This document shows, one piece after another, positions 19,433-28,500 of a stretch of DNA of 64,000 nt. The first letter of the stretch is position 1. Each line of letters starts with the position of its first letter. The stretch comes from Mycolicibacterium phocaicum (lineage in GTDB: Bacteria; Actinomycetota; Actinomycetes; Mycobacteriales; Mycobacteriaceae): contig NZ_AP022616.1 of the NCBI RefSeq assembly GCF_010731115.1, forward strand, positions 3,658,001 through 3,722,000, in the 5' to 3' direction. The position numbers and the translations under genes are program-made. The notes beneath the pieces are model-generated. The model did not search any database. It was not told the origin of the DNA and worked only from the letters and a program-made list of their open reading frames with translations.

Positions 19433-21451
19433 ATGACCTCGACCTTCAATCCCGGCGACATCGTGGCCGGCTACACCATCGAATCCGTCCTCGGTGTCGG
19501 CGGCATGGGTGTGGTCTATAAGGCCAAGAACCCCCAGCTGCCTCGCAGCGATGCCCTGAAGGTTCTCACCACCTCCATTCAAGGGGACGGCCAGTTCCGT
19601 GAGCGCTTCCTCCGCGAAGCCAACGTCGCCGCCACCCTCGACCACCCCAACATCGTCGCGGTCTACTCGCGCGGCGAAACCGAGGCGGGCCAGCTGTGGA
19701 TCGCCATGCAATACGTCGCGGGCACCGACGCCGACCAGGAAGTCCGGTCCGGGCGAATGTCACCCGCGCGGGCGGCCCGCATCATCACCGAAGTTGCCAA
19801 GGCTCTCGACTACGCACACCGCCGCGGCATCATGCACCGCGACGTCAAGCCCGCCAATTTCCTGCTGGCCAATCCAGAGGATCCCGGCGATGACGAACGG
19901 GTCTTCCTGGCGGACTTCGGAATTGCTCGTGCATTCGACGATGCCGCGCACCTGACCACCGATGGTTCGGTCATGGCGTCCATCGCCTACGCCCCGCCCG
20001 AAGCACTGAGCGGGCAGCACGTCGATTCTCGAGCAGATGTCTATTCGCTGGCCTGCAGCTTCTTCGTGCTGCTCACCGGCCGGACGCCGTACGGTGGTCT
20101 GCCCGGCGGCATAGCCGCGATCGCCGCGGCACACGTGACAGGAGAGATACCGCGTGTCACTGACCGCGTGCCCCACCTGCCGTGGGCACTGAACGAAGTG
20201 ATCGCCCGGGGGATGGCAAAAGATCCCAACGCTCGATTCCAGACCGCGCGCGAATTCGCCGCCGCGGCCACGGCCGCCATTGCGAACACCGGGCCCGCGC
20301 CACAGCCACCCGGCCAACTGCCACCTCCGGGACCGCAATCATGGCCGCCGCATCAGCCGACGCCGCCCAGCGGCGTGCTGACATATCCGAGCGGGCAGTT
20401 CAGCGGTCCCTACCCACCCGGACCACCACGCGGCCCGATGCCTCGCCAGATGGCGGCACCCCATTCTCCAGCCCCGCAACAGAAGAGTTCGCGCAAACGT
20501 CGACTGGTCATCGGCGCCGCGGCAGCTGCCGTGGTCACCGTCATCGTGGTCGTCGCCTCGATACTGCTCATCGGCAAGCCCGGTGCCCCGGCTTACACCG
20601 CGCAGTCGTTCACCCACGCCCACGGCAGCACCGAAATCACCAAGGCACCAACAGCTGTCGCCGCCCTTGGCCCCGGCGACGCCGATGCAGTGCTGTCTCT
20701 CGGCCTACAACCGGTGGCCATCGCCGGCGCAGGCACGTCCCTGCCTTCGTGGTTGCAGTCCAAGATCACCGGGAACCCGTCGGTCAAGGACACCGTCGGT
20801 TTCATCGACACCAGCGCCATCCAGGCCGCCAAACCCGACGTCATCATCGCGACCGGCGAGATCGACGACGCGACCTACCAGCGCCTCGCTGCTATCGCCC
20901 CGACCGTGACTCAGCCGAAAGACACCAGCCGGGCATGGAACTGGCAGACCCAGCTCAAATGGGTTGGCAAGATTCTCGGCCGCGACAAGGACGCCGACAA
21001 CCTCATCGATCAGGTGTCGTCCCAGCAGACCGACCTGAAGAATCAGAATCCGCGAGCCGCAGGGAAGAGCGTCCAGGTGATCCACGTGTCGGACGACGGC
21101 GTCAGCCAGACGCTGACACCATCCAACGCGGCGGACTATCTCAGTTCGCTCGGTTTGAACTACGACGCCGAATTGCGTCGCAAGTCAGGCGACAGTAGTT
21201 CAACCCGGTCGATGCCAGACCTTGGGAAATTGTTCTTGATTCACAGCGAAGTGCTGGTCGTCGTGCGCACCGACAAAGCGGCCGGCAACGGTGGGGCAGC
21301 AGGGCTTCCTTACCAATTGGCCGCCTACCGCGGATCGATGATCATCGTGGATGACCCTAATAGTGTTGCAGCACTTGCCGATCCCGGTGGTTACCTGGCT
21401 ACTGAGTATCTCAACGCCAACTTTGTTCCGCTGATGAGCGTCATCCGCTGA
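19433..21451 (+). CDS. Receptor Ser/Thr protein kinase with extracytoplasmic FecB/BtuF-like domain
   Basis: A 672-residue transmembrane kinase. The cytoplasmic kinase domain (about 10-280) is complete: glycine loop GVGGMG, Lys43, HRDVKPAN at 135-142, DFG at 161-163 and APPE at 187-190. A Pro-rich linker (285-350) and basic stop-transfer KSSRKRR precede one membrane helix (about 358-381). The outer part (390-672) does not look like a PASTA or PknH domain. STEITKAPTAVAALGPGDADAVLSLGLQPVAI, followed by AAKPDVIIATGEIDDATYQRLAAIAPTV, is the classic start of periplasmic siderophore/cobalamin-binding proteins (Peripla_BP_2). Ligand sensing by this domain is an inference. It ends the plus-strand ESX-1 arm. 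Confidence 0.88.
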   Translation: MTSTFNPGDIVAGYTIESVLGVGGMGVVYKAKNPQLPRSDALKVLTTSIQGDGQFRERFLREANVAATLDHPNIVAVYSRGETEAGQLWIAMQYVAGTDADQEVRSGRMSPARAARIITEVAKALDYAHRRGIMHRDVKPANFLLANPEDPGDDERVFLADFGIARAFDDAAHLTTDGSVMASIAYAPPEALSGQHVDSRADVYSLACSFFVLLTGRTPYGGLPGGIAAIAAAHVTGEIPRVTDRVPHLPWALNEVIARGMAKDPNARFQTAREFAAAATAAIANTGPAPQPPGQLPPPGPQSWPPHQPTPPSGVLTYPSGQFSGPYPPGPPRGPMPRQMAAPHSPAPQQKSSRKRRLVIGAAAAAVVTVIVVVASILLIGKPGAPAYTAQSFTHAHGSTEITKAPTAVAALGPGDADAVLSLGLQPVAIAGAGTSLPSWLQSKITGNPSVKDTVGFIDTSAIQAAKPDVIIATGEIDDATYQRLAAIAPTVTQPKDTSRAWNWQTQLKWVGKILGRDKDADNLIDQVSSQQTDLKNQNPRAAGKSVQVIHVSDDGVSQTLTPSNAADYLSSLGLNYDAELRRKSGDSSSTRSMPDLGKLFLIHSEVLVVVRTDKAAGNGGAAGLPYQLAAYRGSMIIVDDPNSVAALADPGGYLATEYLNANFVPLMSVIR

Positions 21452-21452
21452 G

Positions 21453-21940
21453 TCACAGGCCTGCCGCAATCTTCGCCACCAGGTCGCGCCCCTTGTTCCC
21501 GACGTTCGGAGCACACACCCGCACATCGATGATCACGTTCCTTCGTGCACCCAATGAGTGCTGACAAGGAACTCGGGTGCCATCGCCGGCCATGCCCGAC
21601 ACCGGAACGCTCGCAACGGAATCGACCGATTCAACTTTCTCCAGCGCATACGTGAGGGGCACCTGACCGCCCGTGACCGTCGCCTGCTGGTTCTGGCATG
21701 ACCGCCAGTGTCGGGCGGTCCTGTCACGAAAGTCCGCCGCCTCCGCATCTGTGGGAAACGCGGCAACCACCTGCACGACTTGAGCATGTTGATCACCGTG
21801 GAGCAGCTGCCCCGCGAAACCTGTTCGGCCGTAGTACCCAATAGTGTCGAGAGCCGGCATGACAGCTTCGAGGCACCGAATAGGTTCCACCCTCAGCTTG
21901 GTATCCGGCTTCCTGAAGATCGCCTCCGGCGTCATGGTGT
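21453..21940 (-). pseudogene. C-terminal remnant of a PknH-type sensor-domain protein, cut by the insertion element
   Basis: The open frame ends VIDVRVCAPNVGNKGRDLVAKIAAGL, the typical end of the PknH_C extracellular sensor domain, and contains the conserved cysteines (RCLEAV, RSCQNQQ, VPCQHS, VCAPN). It has no start or signal sequence of its own; the N-terminal half with signal peptide lies at 25248-25503 on the other side of the insertion element. The two halves together would give a lipoprotein of roughly 250 residues. The exact junction is not certain because the reading frame runs on into the element end. Confidence 0.75.
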
Positions 21941-21949
21941 TGGCCGTCG

Positions 21950-21994
21950 TTGAAGATGACGATGTCGGCGTCATCGGTGTTGATGACGATGCAC
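21950..21994 (+). repeat. Left-end transposase-binding-type repeats
   Basis: TTGAAGATGACGATG (21950-21964) and TTGATGACGATGCAC (21980-21994) are imperfect direct repeats 30 bp apart. They face inward and resemble the repeats at the other end in inverted orientation. Confidence 0.5.
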
Positions 21995-22002
21995 TGATGA
22001 GA

Positions 22003-22033
22003 ACGCCCCGCTCGACTGTGGCGAGCGGGGCGT
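22003..22033. terminator. Perfect 12-bp hairpin downstream of the transposition genes
   Basis: ACGCCCCGCTCG (22003-22014) pairs with CGAGCGGGGCGT (22022-22033) across a 7-nt loop. A short T run follows on the plus strand (TTT), and GAAC/TTCTC follows on the minus side. It lies between the ATPase stop and the element end and probably terminates transcription of the element's operon or shields it from outside transcription. Confidence 0.6.
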
Positions 22034-22100
22034 TTGTGATCTCGGTGACGGGATCCTCGTCGCGGTGACGTGGTCGTCGCCGTGGTGAAGCGGATCGGGT

Positions 22101-22916
22101 TCAGTCGGTTGCTGTTTCGCTGATGGCGATGCGGGCGGCTTTCTCCCCGACGATGGAGTGCCCGGCGGCGAACGCGGCCGTGAGCGCGTGCAGGGCGAGA
22201 TTGTTGACCGCACGCGGATGTCCACGGGAGGCGTTGTGGATCAGGGTCATCGCGTCGTCGGCGAACAGCGCATCGGAGCGGCCGGCGATCTTGGTGTGAT
22301 GCCCGATGTAGTCGGCGGTGTCGGCCGCTGTCATGCCGGGCAGGGTGTAGCGCACGGCGATGCGCTGATCCAACGCGGCCAGAACACCCAGACGCAGTCG
22401 GTGCCGCAGGGTGGGTTGCCCGACCAGGACCACGGCGAACGGTGAACCACTGTCCATGTCGTGGTTGGTCAGCAGCCGGATCGCTTCGAGTTGATGGTTG
22501 TCGAGCAGGTGGGCTTCATCGACGACTAACACGGGGTTGCGGCCACGTTCAGCGTGCTCGGCGGCCAAGGCGTCTGCGGCTTGGGGAGCCAGCCGGGCGG
22601 TGTGAAACGCCGGGGTGTGCCCGAGGGTGGCCACGATGTGGGTGAGCATGCCGCGCACCCCGATGGTGGGGTTGGCGAGGTAGATGATTACGTGCCGCGC
22701 CGGATCCAAGGAGGTGGCTGCCGCGCGGATCGCGACGGTTTTGCCAGCGCCGACTTCGCCGGTGATGACGCCGATGGCGCATTGGTCCACACACCAGCCG
22801 ATGCGGGCGATCGCTTCGCTGTGGCCGGGGTGGCGGTGCAGCATCGACGGCGCCAGATCCCGCCCGAACGGCATCCGTGTGAAGCCCCAATGTGATTGCA
22901 ACCGTTGAATACTCAC
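22101..22916 (-). CDS. AAA ATPase of the insertion element (ExeA/TniB-like)
   Basis: A 271-residue ATP-binding accessory protein of transposition, of the ExeA/TniB/MuB type that selects target DNA and activates the transposase. The Walker A is GEVGAGKT (about residues 53-60) and the Walker B is VLVVDEAH. VLVGQPTLRHRLRL and the late SRGHPRAVNNLALHALTAA match the ExeA family. It starts with MSIQRLQSHWGF, a form shared by many of these ATPases, and overlaps the transposase stop by 4 nt. Unlike its two neighbours it is intact. Confidence 0.88.
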   Translation of the reverse strand: MSIQRLQSHWGFTRMPFGRDLAPSMLHRHPGHSEAIARIGWCVDQCAIGVITGEVGAGKTVAIRAAATSLDPARHVIIYLANPTIGVRGMLTHIVATLGHTPAFHTARLAPQAADALAAEHAERGRNPVLVVDEAHLLDNHQLEAIRLLTNHDMDSGSPFAVVLVGQPTLRHRLRLGVLAALDQRIAVRYTLPGMTAADTADYIGHHTKIAGRSDALFADDAMTLIHNASRGHPRAVNNLALHALTAAFAAGHSIVGEKAARIAISETATD

Positions 22917-24374
22917 GCCGACACCCCGTCCTCGAACTCGTCCTCGGTGGGAGCGAGGTCGGTGATCGAGAGCTGAGCGGCGACCTGGTCGCCGTCGGAG
23001 TCGGTTCCGTAGAGGGCGTGATAGCCGATACGTTCATCCTCACGCAGCTGCTCGTGATGGGCGGCAGCGGTCAACGCCAGGTAATCGATCCCCGTCGTTG
23101 CCGGCGGGGTCTCGACGGTCTCGGGTCGGGCTTTCGGGTGGGCATGGCGGCTGATGGTGTGCGGTGTCGCGGCACCGAAACTCTGGTCGCGGTGGCGGAC
23201 CTCGACGGTCTGCAGGTCGAACGGGGAGAACACCAGCTCCACGCGGCGCCCGGCCAGGGCGGGTCGACCTGGTAGGTGTTGGAATGCAGGGAGACGGTGG
23301 CGGTCTTGGTCACCACCCGAAATTCCGACCACAAGAACGCCTCGGTCAGATCCGCCGCCGTCGGCAACTCCGGAGTGTGACCAAGGCGGTCCCAGCCGGT
23401 GTCCCAGCGCTCCAGTGGGGATTGCCCGGTCTCGGTATGGGTGCGGCGGTGGTATTCGGTCTCGACCCAGGCCATGAACAGCCGGTTGAGCTCCAACAGC
23501 GCACCGGTGTGGTCGACCCCGGCGGCGGCGAGGTCCTCGGTGGTGGTGTCGGTGACCTCAACGAGGAACTGCCCACGCACGGTGCGGAAGAACCGTTCAA
23601 TCTTGCCCCGTCCCTGCGGGCGCCCGGGCGCCGAATGTACCAGTCGGATACCGAGTTTCGCGCACGCCCGCAGCAGCCAGGCATCGACGAACGCCGAACC
23701 ATTGTCGACATAAATCGAGGCTGGCACGCCGCGGGCGGCCAGCGCGGGTTTGAGCGCGGCCGCCAGACGCACGGTGTCCTCGGCGAACCCGAACCGGTGA
23801 CCGACCACCAACCGAGAATGGTCGTCGAGGAAGGCGAACAGGTAGGTCTTGCGGTCACCGACCCGCGGACCGTGCAGAGCGTCGCCGACCCACAGTTCGT
23901 TGGGGTCGGCGGCTTCGAACCGGCCGAACACCTCCCTGGCGCCACCGGCGGCGGGCCCATCAGCTCGCAGCGATGGAAATGGCGCAGCAGGGTCGATTCC
24001 GAGGGCGCCCAGCCGGTGGCGGTGCGCAGGATGCGGGCCACCTGGGCGGTGGTGCGTGACGGATTCTCCCGCTTCAACGAGGCGGCCAGCTCCAGCACCC
24101 CGACGTCGGTGCGGGTGGCCAGCCGGCGCGGCTCGGGCACCAGGGCTTCGAACCCGCCGGCCCGGTAACGCCGGATCCAGCGGTCCAGGGTCGGTCGTGC
24201 GATCTGCACCCGGGTGCCGAACGGGTCGACATGGGTGCGCTGCGCGATCTCGCGGACCAGTCGGCCACGCTGTTTGGTCGACAACCCGGCCTCCAGGGCG
24301 GGGCAGATCAGCTGATACCGGAACAAGCCGATCGCCTGGACCCGCTCGCGACGCTTGTGTTCTTCCAACGACAC
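22913..24374 (-). pseudogene. DDE (integrase-core) transposase, two single-base frameshifts
   Basis: Read continuously, this would be a transposase of about 485 residues. The N-terminal HTH part (GTG start at 24374, AGGAG 6 nt upstream) contains ARPTLDRWIRRYRAGGFEAL. The integrase core has the acidic triad in NELWVGDALHG, IYVDNGSAF and GKIERFFRT. The C-terminal domain contains SNTYQVDP and RVELVFSPFDLQTVEV. These three parts lie in three different frames. The shifts are near 23960 (between HRCELMGPP and AREVFGRFE) and near 23265 (between TYQVDP and AGRRVEL). Each is repaired by adding one base in a GC run. Either the gene is dead or the assembly has indel errors. Confidence 0.8.
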
Positions 24375-24440
24375 CGTTTCTCCTCACACATTCGATGGCC
24401 CGACCCGAAACCATTTGTCGGGCAGGTGCCTTCGCGAGGA

Positions 24441-25081
24441 TCACCGATTCCCACGTGGCGCATCAGGGGCAACTGGTGTTGCGAACGGCGTCTGCCGCGT
24501 CGTCGGCCAGCCCGGTGCTAGCAGTTGGCCGCCGCTGACCGCGACCATCACCTGTACCGGCGTCACCGCGCCCACCAACCCGGCCGGCCCGAACCGCTGC
24601 CCGATCGCCACCGCCGCGGCATCGACCGCGGCCACCACCTCACCCCAGCCGCAGCCTTGCCCTCGGGGATCGTCACGTCGATCCCGATGAGCACCGCCAT
24701 CTGAATGAACCACGCCCGGATCGCCTCCAGTCGGCCGCCGGCCCGGCGCAGCCAGCCCCGCACCGTGGTCGCCGGCACGTTGAGTCGAGCAGCGATCCGG
24801 CGATGCCCAACCCCCTGTGCGCGAGCAGCCAATGCCATCCAAATCTGTTCGGCTGCATACGCTCTGCGCAGCAGCACCGTGACCGGCAACAACACGTGCG
24901 TCACCAGACACGATCGGCATCGCGCCCGCCGTGGCCGAACCGCACCGGCCAGACCCACCACGCGGCGACTGCGGGCGAATCCCCAACCACCCAGCACGCC
25001 CTGTGAGCACGCCGGGCATCTGATCAGCCCCGCCGCCAACCGGGACTCGACGCAGACCAGATCAGCCTCTACCGTCACCAT
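24441..25081 (-). pseudogene. Zinc-finger/HTH protein of the insertion element (DUF6431-like), frameshifted
   Basis: The first gene of the element, about 213 residues if read through. The N-terminus has two Cys pairs (CPAC near residue 22, CRSC near 54) typical of a zinc ribbon, then an HTH segment GHRRIAARLNVPATTVRGWLRRA. After VTIPEGK the frame is lost; one added base near 24660 restores GCGWGEVVAAVDAAAVAIGQRFGPAG... up to the stop at 24441. It probably helps end recognition or regulates the transposase (inference). The family name is from memory and should be verified. Confidence 0.7.
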
Positions 25082-25180
25082 CGGTGCCTCCGTGCACTAC
25101 AGCGCGGCACCCTGCGAGCCCGCCAAGACTTCAGCGGGGTGCCGCGCGACCCATCAGTTCCTCATCACACTGATGGTGCA

Positions 25181-25234
25181 CACGACCAAGATCAAGCCGG
25201 CGGGCCACGCCACCGATCACATCGGCAAGATCAA
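25181..25234 (-). repeat. Right-end transposase-binding-type repeats
   Basis: On the minus strand, TTGATCTTGCCGATG (25234-25220) and TTGATCTTGGTCGTG (25195-25181) are direct repeats 39 bp apart, sharing TTGATCTTG. They mirror the pair at 21950-21994. Confidence 0.55.
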
Positions 25235-25247
25235 TGACGAATGGCCA

Positions 25248-25503
25248 CCCCGTGATAGCCATCCAGAGAGACGGTCAACATCATGGCGACGCCCACCAGA
25301 TCGCTGATCTCAGAGGGAGAGCCCAACAACTTCGGCAGGCCGGCATCATCAACAGGTTTGGCGACAGCTGACGTCGACGTCGTCGGAGAAGCGACAGCCG
25401 TGGCTGTCGTGGCCGTGCCCGAGACCTTCCGGTCGGTGACCGAACAACCCGCCGCCACGACGACCACCGCTCCGATGAGCATTCCAGTACGCCTGGGGTT
25501 CAT
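25248..25503 (-). pseudogene. N-terminal remnant of the PknH-type sensor lipoprotein
   Basis: Starts with a lipoprotein signal (MNPRRTGMLIGAVVVVAAGC, lipobox VAAGC) and a Ser/Thr/Ala-rich tether. It then begins the sensor domain with LPKLLGSPSEISDLVGVAMML before running into the element end and a stop at 25231. GGAAGGA lies just upstream of the ATG, and the gene follows the FHA-ABC transporter by 12 bp, so it was the last gene of that operon. The matching C-terminal half is at 21453-21940. The transporter ends in a related domain, so some sensing capacity may remain. Confidence 0.8.
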
Positions 25504-25515
25504 CTGGTCCTTCCG

Positions 25516-28500
25516 TCAGCTGACTTTGTCAGCGATCTGCTTGGCCAGGTCCGTGGCCTGAGCGCCGCCACCCGAACTGCACGCCAATACGTCGATCACC
25601 ACATCAACCTTGGTCGTCAGCACGTGCTGACAACTGCGTCCCGGCTCGGTGAACACCGCAGTGAGTGTGCCCGCGCCGGACGTGACCGCACCGACCGCCA
25701 GTTGCCGCGGCGGCTGGCCGTCGGCCGTGAACGTGACGGCCGTGTTCGCGCAGCCGGGCCACGTCGCCGCGGCCGGAATCCGCTCTGCCGCTTGAGGTGC
25801 CGGGTAGCCTACGGTGTACGCCACCATCCACACATTCGGATCCGCCGGATTGTGCAGTTCCATTCCCGACATTCCCGTGAATCCGGGCGCGAAGGTCCCG
25901 GAGCTGCCCGCGTCCGCGACACCGGCACACGGCGGGGGAGTGGCCGTACCACCCCGTGGAGTTTCCGCGGTGACGATGGTCGCGTTCGCCATCGGCGGCG
26001 ACTGCATGACGGCGCTCACCGCTTTTCCGTCAGGGAGCAGGTTCGCCAGATCGATGCGGTGGGTGGGGACCGCCGCCTTGGGCGGTGCCGCGGGTGCCGT
26101 CGGCTGCGTCGGCCGGTTTCCGGAGTCGCGGGTCAGGTAGGTCATGCCGGCCACAAATCCTGCCGCAAGCACTACGGCGACCGCGATCATCGCAGCTTTC
26201 GGGGGACCCGCTTTCGTGCCGCCCGGCAGCCGAAGTCGTCGGTACACCACGAAACCGGCAACCGCGCCCAGCAGCAACAGGACACCGATATCCAGCGCCC
26301 ACCAGCGCAATTCGTGGTGCCACAGCTGGTCGTCGACGGACATCAGCGGAGCAATCTTGAGCAGGTCGACCACGCTCGCCGACGCCGCGAATCCCCATCG
26401 CCCTGGCAGGAACCACGACGCCTGGTCCAGGCCGACGCGTCCCGTCACGGGGATCATGCCGCCGGAGAACACGATCGACAGCATGATGACGACGACGAGC
26501 ATCGGCAGGATCTGCTCGCTGGACCGCGCCAGCGAGGACAGCAGCAGGCCCAGGATCGCCGAAACAATTGCTGCCACAGTCAGACTCACGTAGAAGTCCA
26601 GGGTCGCGCTGCCCAGCAACAATGCGCCTTGCGTGGGCGCGCCCTTGCCGATCACCACGATCGCCACGACGATCGCAGTCTGAATCGCGGTGAACGCGCT
26701 GTACACAACGATTTTGGCGGAAAGGTACGCGGCGGCCGACAGCCCGACCGCCTGCTCCCTGCGGAAGATGGTGCGCTCGCCAACCAGATCACGGATCGTC
26801 AGTGCGGTTCCCATGAACACTGCCGCGATATTCGCGACGATGAGCAACTGGTTCGGCTCGTTGGGGGAGTGGCCCACAGTCGCCACCCCGAATCCGGTGT
26901 CCCCCGGCACAATCAGCGACATCGCCCCCAGGATGAACGGCAGCAGCAACAAGAAGCTGGTGTAGATCCGATCGGCGAAGATCAGCTGCAACTGCCGGCG
27001 CGCGACGGTAAGCATCTGGCGACCGGTGCTGGTGCGCGCCGGTGCGCCGAGCGGGCCGGCAGGTTCCGGCGGTGCCGGCGGTTGGTTGGCAGCGGGGTTG
27101 TTCTGCAGGAAGACGGCATGCGCCGCATCGGGATTGGCCGATACCCAGGCGAAGATGTCCGCCCAGTCCTGCGTTCCCATCGCCGATCCGACCGCTTGCG
27201 GCGGTCCCGCGTAGACGGTCTTGCCGCCGGGCGCCAGGAGCAGCACCTGGTCACACATGTTCAGGTAAGTGAGGGAGTGCGTCACCACCAGCACCGTGCG
27301 CCCGGCATCGGCCAGCCGCCGCAACATCTGCATGACCTGGCGGTCCAGCGCCGGGTCCAAACCGGAAGTGGGCTCGTCGAGGATCAAAAGCGAAGGGCCG
27401 GTAAGTAGTTCGAGCGCCACCGATGCGCGCTTGCGCTGCCCGCCCGACAGCTTGTCCACGCGCTTGTCGCGGTGCTGGGTGAGTTCCAACTCGGCGAGCA
27501 CCCGTTCCACCACCGCGCTTCGATCGTCCTTGCTCGTATCCGGCGGCAACCGAAGTTCGGCGGCATAGTTCAGCGCCTGGCTGACCGTCAGTTGGCGGTG
27601 TACAACGTCGTCCTGCGGCACCATGCCGATCCGCGACCGGAGCGACGCATAGTGCGCGTGCACGTCGTGTCCGTCGAAGGTGACCTGCCCGGACGTCGGT
27701 TTGGTGACACCGCCGAGCAGCCTGATCAACGTCGACTTGCCCGCGCCCGACGGTCCGATCACCGCCGTGAGGGTGCCGGGCCGGGCGTCGAACGAGACGT
27801 TGGTGAGCAGTTGGTGGCCGTCGATGGCGAGTCCGACCTGGCGTACCTCGATGCCACCGGTCGCGACTGCCTGCCGCGACTGGACCGCGGTACCGCCGGT
27901 GAACACCAGATCCGTGTTGCCGACGGTGATGACGTCACCGGGACGCAGGGTGACGGCCTCGACCCGGTGCCCGTTGACGAAAGTGCCATTGCCCGAACCG
28001 TTGTCGTACAACTGCGTTCCGGTCGGGGCGGGCACCAGGTAGGCGTGAATTCGGGAGGCCAGCGAATCTTCGACCTTGATGGTCGCAGTCGAGTGTCGCC
28101 CGATGGTGACGGCCCCAGGGGGCGGACCCGACGAGCGTTGTGGCGCGGGGGCGGGCTGGCGCGGCGGTGGAGGCGGCGACTGCCGCTGAACCGGCCGTGG
28201 CGGCAATGGAGGAGCCGGCTGCGAAGGACGCGGGGCCGCCGTCTGTGGCGGCGGCTGCCGGTACTTGGCGACCGGGATGACCTGTGTGGCGGTCCGGAAA
28301 TGCAACTGCGGTCCGTCCGGAGCACCGACAGCCAGGACGAGGTCGTCACTGATGACAGCCGACGGCACACGCGTCCGGTTGGCGAAGATTCCGTTGCGGG
28401 ACTTGTCGATTGCCACCCACTGACCGACTCCGGGATCCACCCGGATGATCAGATGCAACCGGGACACCACGTGCTTGGCGCCGGGGCCGGCGTCAGGGAT

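Larger units (their letters stand above)
21941..25247 (-). mobile_element. Three-gene insertion element (ATPase, DDE transposase, zinc-finger/HTH protein)
   Basis: A Mu/Tn7/IS21-like transposition unit of about 3.3 kb with all genes on the minus strand: zinc-finger/HTH protein, DDE transposase, then AAA ATPase. Ends are inferred from inverted TGGCC...GGCCA with matching sub-terminal repeats, TTGA(A/T)nnTGnCGATG, twice at each end. It interrupts a sensor lipoprotein gene whose halves flank it. No exact target-site duplication could be found by eye, so boundaries may be off by some bases. Two of the three genes carry single-base frameshifts. Confidence 0.8.

Noticed and set aside
23260..23970. 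Programmed ribosomal frameshifting in the transposase
   Set aside because: Two shifts at GC-rich, non-slippery places and a third in the neighbouring gene are not the pattern of known IS frameshift signals; decay or sequence error is simpler.
21929..25262. GGAGGCGATC / GGATGGCTATC as a target-site duplication of the insertion element
   Set aside because: Only similar, with an indel and a mismatch; a recent insertion should leave an exact repeat.
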